DNA of 64,000 nucleotides from Vespula vulgaris. Its lineage: Eukaryota > Arthropoda > Insecta > Hymenoptera > Vespidae. Positions within the stretch are counted from its first letter, which is position 1. Every line of letters begins with the position of its first letter. The DNA lies in the NCBI RefSeq assembly GCF_905475345.1, contig NC_066588.1, positions 4,937,501 through 5,001,500 of the forward strand. The letters run 5' to 3'. Positions 36,150 to 48,693 of the stretch are shown piece after piece. The notes below the pieces were generated by a model. It was given only the letters and a program-made list of their open reading frames with translations, was not told the origin of the DNA and ran no database searches. Position numbers and translations under genes: made by a program.

Positions 36150-36213
36150 ACGTAGTATTATATAAGACGTAGTATTATATAAGACGTATATTATATAAGA
36201 CGTATATTATAAG
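36150..36213. repeat. 16-17-bp minisatellite, four copies
   Basis: Direct repeats of ACGTAGTATTATATAAG. The last two copies have lost one base or more (ACGTATATTATATAAG). Confidence 0.9.
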
Positions 36214-36414
36214 TATTAAACATAGAATATTAAAATGTACATTCAGCGAATATACCAATACAGATACACTCTTTATCCTAATCATCTTTATCTATTTCAA
36301 AATAAAAATTTCACACGGATCATTACGATCGTAAGTAAATCTAATGATTAACATTAAACTTCTTCACTAATCACATTGAAAAGATCAAAGTAATTATAAA
36401 CACATACATGTAAC

Positions 36415-36650
36415 ATGGTCCAAAAGTTCTTAGATAGATCAAAAGTTCTTAGATGGGTCAAAAGTTCCTAAGTGGGTTAAAAGTTTCTAGATGATTTTTT
36501 AAAATCAATTACTCTTTTTCGAAACTTTTTAGACTAATACTAACACTCTTTTTTTTTCAAATTAACTGCAGGCCTATCTGCGAGTACAAAATAGTCTCGG
36601 AAAAGTGTTATTGAATTTTAAAATAACCTAAGAACTTTTTTTGTCCTATA
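36415..36650. mobile_element. Possible MITE with inverted ends and internal minisatellite
   Basis: The left end reads GGTCCAAAAGTTCTTAG (36417-36433). The right end, near 36628-36646, is its near reverse complement (CTAAGAACTTTTTTTGTCC). The element would be about 235 bases and non-coding. The left end is repeated as a 19-bp unit, four times (36419-36493). Inverted ends of the GGnCAAAAGTTCT type recall Tc1/mariner-like elements. That assignment is inference, and no target-site duplication was verified. Confidence 0.35.
36419..36493. repeat. 19-bp minisatellite, four copies
   Basis: CAAAAGTTCTTAGATGGGT-type units start at 36421, 36440, 36459 and 36478, an exact 19-base period with one to four differences per copy. 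Confidence 0.9.
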
Positions 36651-37027
36651 CTTAATTATATGTTATAATAATTAATTATAATTATTGCGTTATATCTTAA
36701 TATATTATCATCTAATTCAGACAAAAAAAGATCCTATTATACAAAGTGATATAAATCAATACAGAGGATATAAATTTTATATAAGAAATTAAACAAAAAA
36801 ATAGAACACGAAGAAATAGCATTACGTAATTTCTAAGTAAATCTACGAGAAGATTTATTAACGATCATCCTTGTCGATGATTTATATAAAACATTATAAT
36901 CAGTAACCCTTGTTTATTTTAACTTTATATTCTAAACATGATGAACACCGGAGGAATTAACATTTTTTTCACTCACCACTTAAGAAGTTCTACGATGGCT
37001 GCAAAACACACTCGTCCACGTTGTACG

Positions 37028-37102
37028 AGTAGGTTGAGATTGAGGTAGGTTGATCCGCAGTAGGTCGACAATGATGTAGGTTGACGTCGAAGTAGGTCGA
37101 CA
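37028..37102. repeat. Five-fold GTAGGTYGA repeat, 15-17-bp spacing
   Basis: GTAGGTTGA or GTAGGTCGA starts near 37029, 37045, 37060, 37077 and 37092. The words between copies differ, so the conserved part is the nine-base core. It could be a decayed minisatellite or a cluster of binding sites. Confidence 0.8.
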
Positions 37103-39573
37103 AAATTGTTGCAAAAATTCACTTAAAATTATTACTAGGATAATCTAGACGAAGGTGAAAATCAATAAATCCTTATTTCCTTTCCTTACAATAATAAGTT
37201 TCAAAATTCCAAAACTTATTTAAATCAATTAAAGTTATACGATTTAATTATTGTAAAATATATGTATTAATTATAACAGAATTTCTGCGACGCATACACA
37301 ATACGTTACAATTAGAAGTTTTAATCATTTTTAATAACTTCGATTTTCTATCAGTTTTAATAATCTTCTTAAACGATTTAACGACTTACAATAAAAAGAG
37401 AAGCAGTAGAATATTTCACAAATGGTATTTGATTGAAATGTATAAATTAAATAGATGATAGTTTATCAGGTGGCACAAAAATACAAATTTATTAAAAATT
37501 AATCAATAATTATTTAAAGATGTTATAATAATTTTCTTAAATTTTAGGTATATTCTATATGCATAATTCACAATTATTTATAAAAAAAAAAACAAAAAAT
37601 AAAAGAATACGTTATATTGAACATTCTTATTTGTATGAAGTATAATTATTTTTACAAGTTGAAAACTTGTATCTTCGACCTGTAAAATCGATTTTTTATC
37701 AGCTTACTTGGACATAACTTCTACGAAAGAGAAATTTTTACGTCGACCTATATAATTTGTAGAAAAGGAGTTTTGCGACGTTGGAGTAGTAACCATAAAA
37801 AAAGGATGTTCGAAGTCACCGTATTTCACATTCTTATTGCTTCATATAATCATCGTCGGCTTACGTAGGACTTGTCAAATAAAATTCCAAGAAATATATA
37901 TTTAATTCGTAATCGCAAAAATGAAAATTAGTTAAACAACAAATTTTATTCTAATTAATCATCAAATATCAAACTATAAATAATATATATACACGTTATG
38001 TCCCTAAACAAGTTCATACTCTTAATAGCCCTGCTGTCAAAAATACACAATTTCAATGAAAAAAAAAGAGAGATAGAGAGAGAGAGAGAAAAGAAAAAAG
38101 AAACGATATACAGGATCCAAATAGTACCATTCGAACATAGAATCCGTAAATCCAAGCATGTCCGACGAGGTAGTTGGACAATGCTATATTTGCTTCGCCC
38201 TCGGCAAGAATTTGCACGATTACATCACGCTCATCCTATCTCGTCGATCATGAATACGGATGTCTCGTTTACCAGGACCTGTACCATACCATGTCAACAG
38301 TCCACGTCCGTATCTTCGTAATGAAATAACCGCACCGGTAACATCCTAACTTTCTCCGCAGTATACTGAAAAGCTCTAAACACCTGAGGGATCACTGATA
38401 GAACCATGTAAATCGTTTCAAATCTTAGTTTCAAAAATTTTCTTTCGATTATCAAAACTGTCTTAAAAATTTAGAAGGAAATAAAGAAAAAGAAAAAAAA
38501 ACATGTCACTTGTTTAAAACGTGTATAAAATAAGATCGCGTTCTTCTAGAACTAGAGAAAGATTTGATTAATATTTGAAAATCTTTAGGGTCAGTCGAAT
38601 ATGTTCAATCGGTAAAAGTGATCGTGATGAGCATTCTTTTGTGGGTGAAAAGTCAATGGAATTTGACGTCGATAAAAAGAACCCATAATAGCCCGTTGTT
38701 CCGGAGAACGAGAAGTCCCTTCGAAAGGGCAACGGGTCGTAGTCGATGGGAAATATCGCGAAGAGTAGAGAGGAACATCTTAAAAGTCTTCGAACGAGGA
38801 TCCTTTTAGGGAATTACGAAGTTATCGGAAAAGTTTCTTCGAAGGGGGACATGCCTTGCGGCATTATATTTAATAACGTCCAATAAGCGTTCCTTCTTCT
38901 CTCTGTTCGTTCTCGTCTCTCAGTCTGGTCCATCCCTTTAGATTTTCTTTTCATCCAAAATCTACTACGTCCATGCGTCTTGTTATTTTTCATAAACAAA
39001 CTCCTAAACACGTATGAGAACGTTACACGTAAATTACATAATTTTTAACATCCAAAAGCGCATGATATACTAATAAATAACTTTGAAATAATTTTACTTT
39101 ACCTTACATTCATTTTCACGTTATTACGATACACCATATTCTTGTATATTAAAAATGTTTATCTTGTCTCGGTAACTGAAACTCACTAAATTTTATGTAT
39201 GCGTATGAACGTAAAGAAGACCACGTTGGTAGTATAAAAATAAAGAAAAAAGAAAAAGAAATCATACGTAAAATACCTAGAAAAAATAAAATACATACAC
39301 ATTTATATATTTCACATTTTACTTGGGAGAATAACTCTCTGTCGTCCTGTTTAATTTTTTGTCGGGCGATGGATGAGAAAGGGAAAGAAGAAGAAATAAA
39401 GAAATACAAAAATATAAACATACAAAAAATTAGAAACGACAAGATCAACGAGTTGAGAAACAACGAATGCTATTATCTTAAGAAAAGAAATTAAAGTGAT
39501 TCAATCGAAACATGAACGTAGAAAACGAAAATGAAACGTAGTAAACGTTTCAACACGTTTCGAAAAATTTCAG
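37103..39573. other. AT-rich stretch with balanced patches, no secure gene
   Basis: Patches at 38110-38400 and 38610-38960 are nearer balanced composition and carry open frames of 60-100 codons on both strands. A splice-acceptor-like CTTTCTCCGCAG ends near 38362. None of the frames has a paired donor and acceptor that fixes it as an exon. Confidence 0.4.
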
Positions 39574-39789
39574 GAGCGACGTAGCCTGGCAGATCGGAAT
39601 GGAGTAACGGGACGGTACGCCAGGATGGGACAGTGGTGCGTGCCAGTATTTATAGTATGGATTGTGTCTGCTTGGCATCTAGCCATCGGGCGGTCGTTTC
39701 TCAAGAGCCGCACGGAAAGCACCGAGCTATCGTCATGTGAGCGAACGAACGATAGCGGTGTTTGCCTGATCCTACTTCGATCAGAGGGG
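39574..39789 (+). CDS. Candidate signal-peptide exon of a secreted protein
   Basis: An acceptor (AAATTTCAG, ending 39573) starts the exon. An ATG at 39625 opens 55 codons to a donor (GGG|GTAATA) after 39789, phase 0. The N-terminus MGQWCVPVFIVWIVSAWHLA is a good signal peptide, probably cut after about residue 22. The mature part is polar and has Cys38 and Cys47 in SSCERTNDSGVC. That resembles the start of a clip domain (Cys, a short loop ending G-x-Cys), as in secreted clip-domain serine proteases. Other secreted families fit too, since the third clip cysteine would be in the next exon. The 51 bases before the ATG are 5' UTR, so an upstream exon is expected. No downstream exon was found in the next several kilobases. 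Confidence 0.4.
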
Positions 39790-41075
39790 GTAATACTTTC
39801 CTTTCACCGCCCATAAAAATTCTTATCTCTTGCCATCTCTATTGGAATACAAACGGAGTTCAAACGGTAGGTCGGTCATCGTTCGATGACGTGACTGTAA
39901 TATAACTATTCTCACAAAATTATTCAAAATATTACTATCTTCTTCGGAATTTTAGCATGACTATACAACATTTGCACGTTCAATATAAAGATAGTTATAT
40001 CTGCTGTTTTCAGTTTTTCTAGTTTTTTTACAAAACAAAAACATCGTTTTGAAAATGATGACTTTAAAAAAGAAAAGCAGTATTATTATTACATTAATGG
40101 TAATACTATTATATATTTATATCAATATGAAGTGAGCCATCGTCTTACTGACGATGTTAATAATCAATTACTCTTTTTCCAGACTTTGTAGGTCAATATT
40201 TTTCTTTAGATCGTAAAACCACAAACTTTTGCTACGAATTCTTTTTATTGGAAACATTTGACCTAAACTCTATGATACAATTCTTATAATCCTGTCGTCT
40301 TCTTTTCCTTCTTTGTTTTTGTCAAAAAATTTCAGTAAGACAGAAAGGGGTAATAAAAATCTCTACGTGCGTAACGACTTCTATATCTTCATACGAGCAT
40401 CGAGGGATTCTACCTAGAATGAATCTTCCTAGTCTGATCCTTCGAACGCACGTACAATCCATAAGTCAAGAAAAGGTTCTCTATATTCATGTAGAATGAC
40501 ATCGGGTCGATGCTGCTGCTGCTGCTGCTGCAACTACTACTACTAGTACTATTACTACTACTACCGTAACATTCGTAGATGAATCACGAGAGTAGTCCGA
40601 TCGGTAATCGTTCGCAAGCCCGACCTGGCTTTTATTAGACCGGCTGACACCGAGGATCATTGCCAAACTAGGACCGCGTACGAACAATGGCTTCCACGTA
40701 TCGGGCCGGCCGATTCGAAAATAACCGTGACTGCTGTTCCTTTTCTCTCCGCACTCTTTCGAGTAGAGGATTTGAACGGACAGAGTTGGAGAGAGAGACA
40801 GAGAAAAAGAGAAAGAGAGAGAGAGAAGGAGAGAAAGAGATAGACTGAAGTTAAGAAAAAAAAAGAAAAAAGAAGAAAATTAGATAGAGAAAATAGTTAG
40901 AGAAGAGTTTGGTTCTTGATGAAAGGGAAGACAAAAAGGTGGCTGGTTGCTAGTGAAAAAAGAAAAACATCGACATTTTTTTCTTTCCTTCAGTATATAC
41001 TCTCAAGCGCGTGTTTCAAATCCATTCTTCGAACGACGTTACCCTTCCGTCTCTTACTCTGGATTCCCAGACGAT

Positions 41076-41078
<3 letters not shown>
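39790..41078. other. Unique sequence with triplet repeat, no secure gene
   Basis: A compound (TGC)n/(ACT)n lies at 40511-40564, followed by a CpG-rich balanced patch (40590-40760) and GA-rich DNA (40785-40890). The patch is open on the minus strand for about 40 codons but then enters the repeat. No gene is assigned. Confidence 0.45.

Positions 41079-41121
<43 letters not shown>
41079..41121. repeat. (GA)n microsatellite
   Basis: About 21 GA units. The following 41130-41300 is balanced and open in two plus frames without a splice context. Confidence 0.95.
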
Positions 41122-41124
<3 letters not shown>

Positions 41125-44100
41125 ACAAGGGAGAGAGAGAGGGTCAACGATCGACTCATGGAGACTCGCATGGAATCTTCACGGATAGCTTCTCGCTTTG
41201 GAATCGGAGACCCTCCGTTTTCCATCCGTCTCGAGAACGACGATACTCGATCGAGCGGCAAGACGTTCGACGAATGCCACGACGTATGCGCTTCGTAAAA
41301 CGAACTAGTAAAGAGAGAGAGAGAGAGAGAGAGAGAAAAGAAGGGTGGGAGAAAGGAAGAGGGTAAGACAGGATCGGGACGATTTATAGTCCTACATTGG
41401 AAGGAGAACGTACGGCAAAACGTTCGATCTTGAAAATACTTTTACCTTCGATCCCTTTTCTCTCTCTCTCTCTCTCTTTCTCTCTCTTTCTTTCTTTACC
41501 TCGTACACTACTACTCTCCTAAGCTTCTTTGCTTCTTATCAAGCCAAAGTTTCGACGCTAAAATACAAAGCTTTTTCACGCGAGACTTATCGTTTTTCTG
41601 TAGATAATATATTAAATAAAATATTAAAAAATATTATAATGGTTTATATACACATACATATATGTGTGTGTGTGTATATATATATGTATGTATGAATAAA
41701 TGTGAAATATTCAATAAAGTTTGAAGAAAAGTAATTGTTAAGATGTTGTCTATAAGTCAAGACTATATTATCTTGTTTCGGTACTACATACAGGCAATTT
41801 ATTTTTAATTATTATAATATAAAATTGTATGTAAGTCGTTATTGTAATATTGTTTATTTTATTATATAGTGTTTGTTCTTAATTTTTATATTAATAATTT
41901 TTCTAAATTTTTTAACGATTTCGATTGTAATATAGCAATAACGAGTCAATTGCAAATATAGCAGGTGTGAAACGCATTAATTTTTACATGCAACAGTATT
42001 GGTTAACAACGTTTATTAATTTAAAAGAGTTTAAATGGATCTAACAAATATTGAATATTTCAATGTTAACTTATGGATTGTTATTCATTAGGTCAGTATT
42101 TTAAAATATTCAGTAAGTATTTAAAAGAAATAGTCGTATAATAAAATATCAATGACGCAAATATAAATGATGCAAACTTAACAGTTAATTATTTAGACCG
42201 ATCAAAATATTCATATATACTATTTATTTGCAAAAATATTTATTTTTGATTAAGAAAAATACTTATCAAAAAATATAGAGTACGTAACTTGCCTTGATTT
42301 TATTATTTGTAGATATTGTTAGTTATACATTTTATTTGTACATTTTGTACAATGTTGTAAATTTGTACGTTTTATTTGTACATTCTGTAATTTTATTATT
42401 ATCAATAATATCTAGAGAGATCAATGTAGAAAATGTTGTCCAAAAGGATAGGAATGATTCCTCTCTCAACAGATAAGTATCCAAGTGCTCCAGATTTCTC
42501 TCGTTGACCTTCGATGTTCTAGGATGCATCGCTTTATGACGTTCATCCTATCGATAAGCCTCTATCGTTCCACTTTCGAAATATACTCCCTCTTTCAGGC
42601 ATAGAAAATAATTGGCAAGGGTAAAAAAATAATCAACGAGCTTTCTCTTTCTCTCTCTTTCTCTTTCTATCAAACTTCCATGCATGTATACGTATGTCTA
42701 AATATATGTATGTATGTGTATGCGTAAAAAGAAAAAAAAGAAAAGAAAAGGAAAAAAGAAAAATTAAAAAATCAATGCTTAATAATCTTTCGACTTTCAT
42801 TTTCATATTTATTCCTTTCCCAATTTATCTATTGTACTTTTAATAATTAAAAAATCAACCCTCCACTTATATATTTTTAATTTTGATCCTTTCATATGTG
42901 CATCACATGTATATATGTGAAGAAATATATATATATATATGGATGATTTCGTTATGTACTCGTTTGTGGTTTCAAAACTAGAAAATTCTCTCCTCTGAAA
43001 GTGAAAGAGATAGAATAAATATACATTGAACTCCTCGGCTTTTTGAATAAGCCATAAAGCTAAGTGATTCAAACATTGTTTTAATAACTTTTATATGTTT
43101 CGTTTGCACTGAAAATTGCCCATGATCGAACTAACGCTTTCTAATGTCGAAAGCAATACTTCTCATAACGATAAATTAAACGAAAAAAAAATGTATAACA
43201 AGAAAGTGAAAATAAATACGATCCATTTTAAGTTAAGTTAAATTTCCTTAAAGAAATTTTAAAAGATGTGTAAACTTTCAGCAAGGTTTTTTATCCAAAA
43301 AAGAAAAAAAAAAGAGAGAGAGAAAAAAGAATCATTTTGAAAAGAGATTTCCAATTTTCCTGCACTTACCGATCATATGATCGATAACGTTCGACCATAC
43401 GAAACTAGAAAATTTACGCTCGAATGAGTGTGAAAGCTCAACGATTGAAGAATCGTTCCTTTTCGATCCTTCTCTATCTCTCTCTTTTCCATAGTAGAAA
43501 TCTATCCATACTTAAAGCATCCTTTATTCCTCTATCGAAGAGAAAAAGATATCGCTATTAATTAGCATGTCGAACGTATTGTCTTCAAATATTTGTATCT
43601 CGTTTTCCATATAAACGGTAAAGGAATATAAAATAAAAATAAAAAGGAACAAATTAAAAGATAATGAGTGTGCTATAAATAAAATGAGAGTAGCCATCTT
43701 TGTTCATAGATTACAGTTAACACCCCATAAAATTTCCCATTACGGCTTAACACGGGAATGTTTTCTAATCAATGAAAAAAAAACGAAACTGAAAGAAATA
43801 GAAATAGAAAGAGAGAGAGAAAGAGAGAAAAAAAGAGAGAGAAAGAGAGAGAGAATGAAGGAAGAGGACGAGAAGGAGGAGGAGAAGGAGGAGAAGCCAT
43901 TCGGAGTTTCCAACGTGCTCCCAGGATTAGCTCCGGCTTTAATGTCCGACGACAAAGGATTTCAAAGGTAATTGAATCAGGAGCACCGGTTCGCCACAAG
44001 CTTAAAAGCCACAAGTGTTTGGTTGCTGCGTTGTTGCCCTCCTCTGCGTTTCGAAGCTCTCCTTCCGTTTCAAACCGACTACGCTTGCCGAACGATACAG

Positions 44101-44154
44101 AATCTGTCGCTTAATTAAATAAATCGCTTCTCTCGACACTCCAAGAAAGAGGAG

Positions 44155-44157
<3 letters not shown>
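41122..44157. other. AT-rich non-coding stretch
   Basis: Small GA (41312-41336), TC (41460-41481), GT (41662-41676) and GA (43810-43856) tracts. A copy of the dispersed AATATTTTGATC core in reverse orientation sits near 42186-42220. No gene was recognised. Confidence 0.5.

Positions 44158-44202
<45 letters not shown>
44158..44202. repeat. (GA)n microsatellite
   Basis: About 22 GA units. Confidence 0.95.
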
Positions 44203-44204
<2 letters not shown>

Positions 44205-46269
44205 GAGAGAGATACAAATGTTCAACGTGATCCTTTCACATCCAAATTATTCGTCGAATTCGATCAGCACATTTGCTTGGTAGCTTAAAACTTGAAAATT
44301 TCCGACTAAAGGAATCTTCGGTTCCTCTTGATCTAACACTGATGAATCTTTCTTTATCTTAACACTTGATTCCTTGTTCAAAGTTTTCAATCTGAAAACT
44401 GGACGACTACCTAAAACAATATTATAGCGTTATATTATTATTTCATGTGTTTAAATACGCGAATATGTAATTAAGATTGTAATTAAGAATATAAGCAGAA
44501 GCAGGAAATTCGCTTGCATTTCAATGAGAACTGATATTGTATTTTATATCTCTGTAACGTGTAACTTCGTCAGAATCATATTACTTAAGTATAGGTACCT
44601 TATAATTAAATAACAATTTCGACGTAACGCGATTTGAAAATTTTTAGATTTTTATTTTTTCACTTTATGTACGTGTGTGTGTGTGTGTACATATATATAT
44701 GTACATATATATGTATTATATATTATTTTAAATAGTTATAATATAATTTCAAGAAGCAAATATTATGGCGTTTATTGTTTTTCTATTTATTCGTTCGTTT
44801 TAAGATCAACCTACATTTCTTTTATGATAGAAACATATTCAACGGTTCGTAAAAAAAAGATAAAATAAAAAAATAAAGAAAAGATAACCGTACGAAACAT
44901 TTTTTCATCTTAAATCCAAACAAAATATTAAGTTATATAAAAAGTTGTCACGGACTTTATTCCCTGACAAAACGTGACATTTGTCGCGTTATGTAAATTA
45001 TCGGTTTCTTATTTAATTTTTATTGAACTAATAAAATTCTCTGAATCAATGGAAAATTTTTAACGGTTGACTAAAGTCACCGATGGGATACGCAACGTGC
45101 ACGCGATAACGATTGACTGTAATAATCGTTAATAACGAAAGGCTTAACGTCGCAATAATTTTTGTTTCTACATATATTAAATGTAATCTTTGAGTTATTA
45201 CCAAATCAATAACAACGTAGAATATTATTCATCTCGTAGTCATTGCTAGAAAATGAATTATCTATAGTTTTATGTAATAATCTCATGGGAAAAAATGTTG
45301 AAAGTATGACATTTGCGTGTTATCGCGAATATTATATGGAAACGATAAAAAACGATCGATAAATATAAACGGATGACTAGATCTGAAGCCGAATCGAAGC
45401 GATCGTTTAAGTTTTCCGATGCCTTTGATGCACGGCCCGATACATGCACTATCCAGTTAATTCTTTCTGGTTGGTTCGGCAAACAGGACCGGAAGTAACG
45501 TCTCTCTTTTCGTGTTAGTTGGCCCGTGTTCGTTAGGCATACCGTCAATTCACTCTCTTTCCATCCCCTTTTTCGGTTTTGATCTACCAGCTGGAAGATA
45601 CCGAACGGATATTGAACGAACGTCATCACCATAATCAAATCTATAACCAAACTAACGGGAAATTGTCTCCTTTACCAATGTTATCGATCGACAGTTAGCT
45701 ATGTAAAGTCCTTTGAATGTTATTGCTGACATAGAAGAAAACTTACTTTGATAATACATTAAAATAATTATTATCCAAATTTTCTATTACGACGTACATC
45801 TGTAATAACAATAAAATAAAAAATTAACAAAAAAAAAGAAAAAATAAACATCTATGTACGAATAAAAAATTTTCCAAATAATTCGTATAACAAAACGATA
45901 CCTAATCTCCGTACCTAGTAACAATATCTGGGGAGAATTCAGCTTATTGCTCAGTCAAAAAGAAATAAAAAAAAAAGAGAAAAAGAAAAAATTTTAAAAA
46001 ACAAATGTGAAAGATTTTTCATTCCTTCTAAATCCCCATTCCTCGTAATTATTTTGATAAATACACGAGAAAAGACAATATCTACGCTTAAGATAGATAC
46101 TAAAAATATATTCAGTCGAGAATAGCAGTGTGGTTATGGTCGTTCAAAAAAGAGAAAAAAGAAGAGAAAGAGACAGAAAGAGAAAGAGAGAGAAAGAGAG
46201 AGAGAGAAGGAGAAAAAACAATATATATAGAAGCACGAATAGCAAGCGATCTCTTTTTCTTTCTTTCTA

Positions 46270-46272
<3 letters not shown>
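44203..46272. other. Mostly AT-rich, one ORF-bearing patch
   Basis: A minus frame covers 45270-45650 (126 codons from a TTG; first ATG about six codons in). Its central part (for example NRKRGWKESELTVCLTN) is free of repeats, while both ends are composition-driven. No start context, splice sites or family support it, so it is recorded here and not called as a gene. Confidence 0.35.

Positions 46273-46343
<71 letters not shown>
46273..46343. repeat. (TC)n microsatellite
   Basis: About 35 uninterrupted CT units, the longest perfect dinucleotide tract seen in the window. Confidence 0.97.
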
Positions 46344-46354
<11 letters not shown>

Positions 46355-46383
46355 TTCTTTCTCACGCAAAATAATATAGGCGT

Positions 46384-46660
46384 ATGAAAGGTAGGTCACG
46401 ACGTAGTGCAGACGCGCACACGTAACCGGCAAGGCGGCTACCGCAAACCGTCAGCTTCAAAGGGGCACCCAAGCGAGGTGTATATTCCGTACTTGGCGAG
46501 GCTACCTTCGCACGCACGAATAGTCAAGTACCACCACTGCGCAAAGGGTTATTTTTAGTTCAATTTGTCGCTCGAACGATACCATAAAGCTAGTAGAACC
46601 TTGCCCGCTCGTCTCTTTCCGTTTACAACTACAACGTACATCTCTTCTAGGTGTATGTAT
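46384..46660. promoter_or_regulatory. CpG-rich unique island with a MEF2-like site
   Basis: GC-rich, non-repetitive block between a TC tract and ATGT repeats. TTATTTTTAG near 46549-46558 fits the MEF2 consensus YTAWWWWTAR. No long open frame crosses it. It could be a promoter or enhancer. The function is inferred from composition and one motif. Confidence 0.25.
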
Positions 46661-48117
46661 GTATATACGTGTAATGTATGTATGTAGGTATATAATACGT
46701 ATGTTTAATACTTGTTGAATATATCTATATATGCCATGATAATACGCTCAATATCGTCTTAAGTTATACGATACAATGTATAATGCAATAATATAGAAAC
46801 AATATGAAGTATAATAAAGAATTCCTTTGTTTCTTTATCCCTTACTCATCTTTCTTTGTTTTCTTTCAATTCTAGATAAACTAAGTAAGGATTGTAGAAT
46901 AAGACTTCTTTTATATTCTTTCATCATGTCCCATCTTGTTTCTTTCAAAATGTATATGTTAATTATTCATCTATTATTTTTATATATTGTAATGATTGTA
47001 CCGAATAGTATTGTTAAAATTTGTGATACGTTAAAGGTATTATATATTAAATCTTTCTTTTTGTCTTTTTTCTTTTTTTTTTCTTAATTCGAGCTACACC
47101 AAAGGTACATTAAATTTTATAATTGCGTATGTATTAATAAAATAACACATACGCGCACGAATACATACGTCATAAGATATGAGAAAAGAAAATGTTAAAA
47201 AACTTACATGTTTTATCGTGAAACTTATACGTGTTTCGGATCGTTCATTCGACATTTATGGAAAAATGAAATATAGCAGCAATCTAGCCGTGTTACGTGT
47301 CACCATGAAGTAACACGTTCTGTATAACCGGCCCAGAACCACCACCTCCACTACCACCACCAACAGCAGTAGCACCACAGCAGCAGCAGCAGCAGCTTCG
47401 TTTACGTGCACCTCGTATGTCACGTATCCATGCAAACTGTATGTCACGTGTGCGAAACACGCATCACGCAAGTTAGGATGAAAGTCAATGAAGCATCGAA
47501 TAGGATAACGCTAGCGGTCAGGGCCGTCCTCGTTAAGGGATCCTTCAGACTACTGGAATTGTCACGAATTCCATACAAATTGTCTCTTCCTCCAATTATT
47601 TTTCTGGATTTAAACTCCGTTTAACTGAAAAATATTAAAAGAATTTCAAAGATTTGCAAAAGGATGTATGGTATTAAAAAACGAAAAAAATAAACAAAAT
47701 AAATCTAAATAATAACTAAATAAATAAACGACTCGAATATTAATCCGATTGGAAATAACAATTTTAAAAAGGGACTTTGTTATTTCCCGCCACTTTAAAT
47801 CATCGCGTTCTCGTACCTTCCATCTGAAACTTTTAATCCGAATTGGCATGGGCGAATGAAAAATTGGCGATCTCTGACTGTCAATGATTTTACATAGAAA
47901 GTAAAAATAGTTTCACGATAACGAGCGATTTTTAATTGTCAACGAACGACGATACCAAACCTCTTTTTTACATACACACATACATATATGATAGCTAACC
48001 TCTCTACTATGAAATGTTGCTCGATTTTTTTTGCGATAAAGGATATACGCGACGATGCTTTCATTTGTCGAATTGAAAGTCAGATTTGATTCCGTGCTAC
48101 AAACGTGATGTACGAGA
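46661..48117. other. AT-rich stretch with a CAC/CAG block
   Basis: Contains a CAC/CAG triplet block at 47336-47397 and a balanced patch (47398-47560) with an open plus frame of no recognisable product. The rest is AT-rich. Confidence 0.45.
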
Positions 48118-48120
48118 GTT

Positions 48121-48180
<60 letters not shown>

Positions 48181-48183
48181 AAC
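48118..48183. repeat. Perfect AT-rich palindrome, 66 bp
   Basis: GTTTAC, then about 27 TA units, then GTAAAC. The whole segment is its own reverse complement and could extrude as a cruciform. Confidence 0.85.
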
Positions 48184-48191
48184 AATCGTTC

Positions 48192-48227
<36 letters not shown>
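48192..48227. repeat. Perfect AT-rich palindrome, 36 bp
   Basis: GTTTATATA to TATATAAAC with TA units between, eight bases after the larger palindrome. Confidence 0.85.
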
Positions 48228-48264
48228 ATATATTATATATATATATAACAAGTAGATATTTAAC

Positions 48265-48393
48265 TATTTCACATTAGTATAATCTTGCATTATATCATAA
48301 TCAAATGACTAAACAATTTAACAATTGTTATGTTCAATGCACAATGTAAATGTTCAATCACCTTTATTAATACTTAATAATTAACGTATACTA

Positions 48394-48446
<53 letters not shown>

Positions 48447-48653
48447 GTATGTATATATTTTATTTTCTGGTAATCACTTGCACAAGAACTTACTATGTAT
48501 ATAATGAACGGACATTGATAATCTCATATATAGTCTTGCATTACGTCATAATCACATGATTATGCAATTTTTAACAATGTCTTTAACAATTATCATGCAT
48601 GGTAAATATTCATTTATATCAAATTTACAAATATTTAATAATATATAGTGTCA

Positions 48654-48693
<40 letters not shown>

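Noticed and set aside
38222..38335. Minus-strand reading with a GKR amidation-like site (WYGTGPGKR), neuropeptide-like
   Set aside because: No leader peptide, no start and no splice context. A single GKR in a short open stretch is expected by chance.
45270..45650. 126-codon minus ORF
   Set aside because: Only its middle looks protein-like. It lacks start context, splice signals and any recognisable family, so it is listed under the regional entry only.
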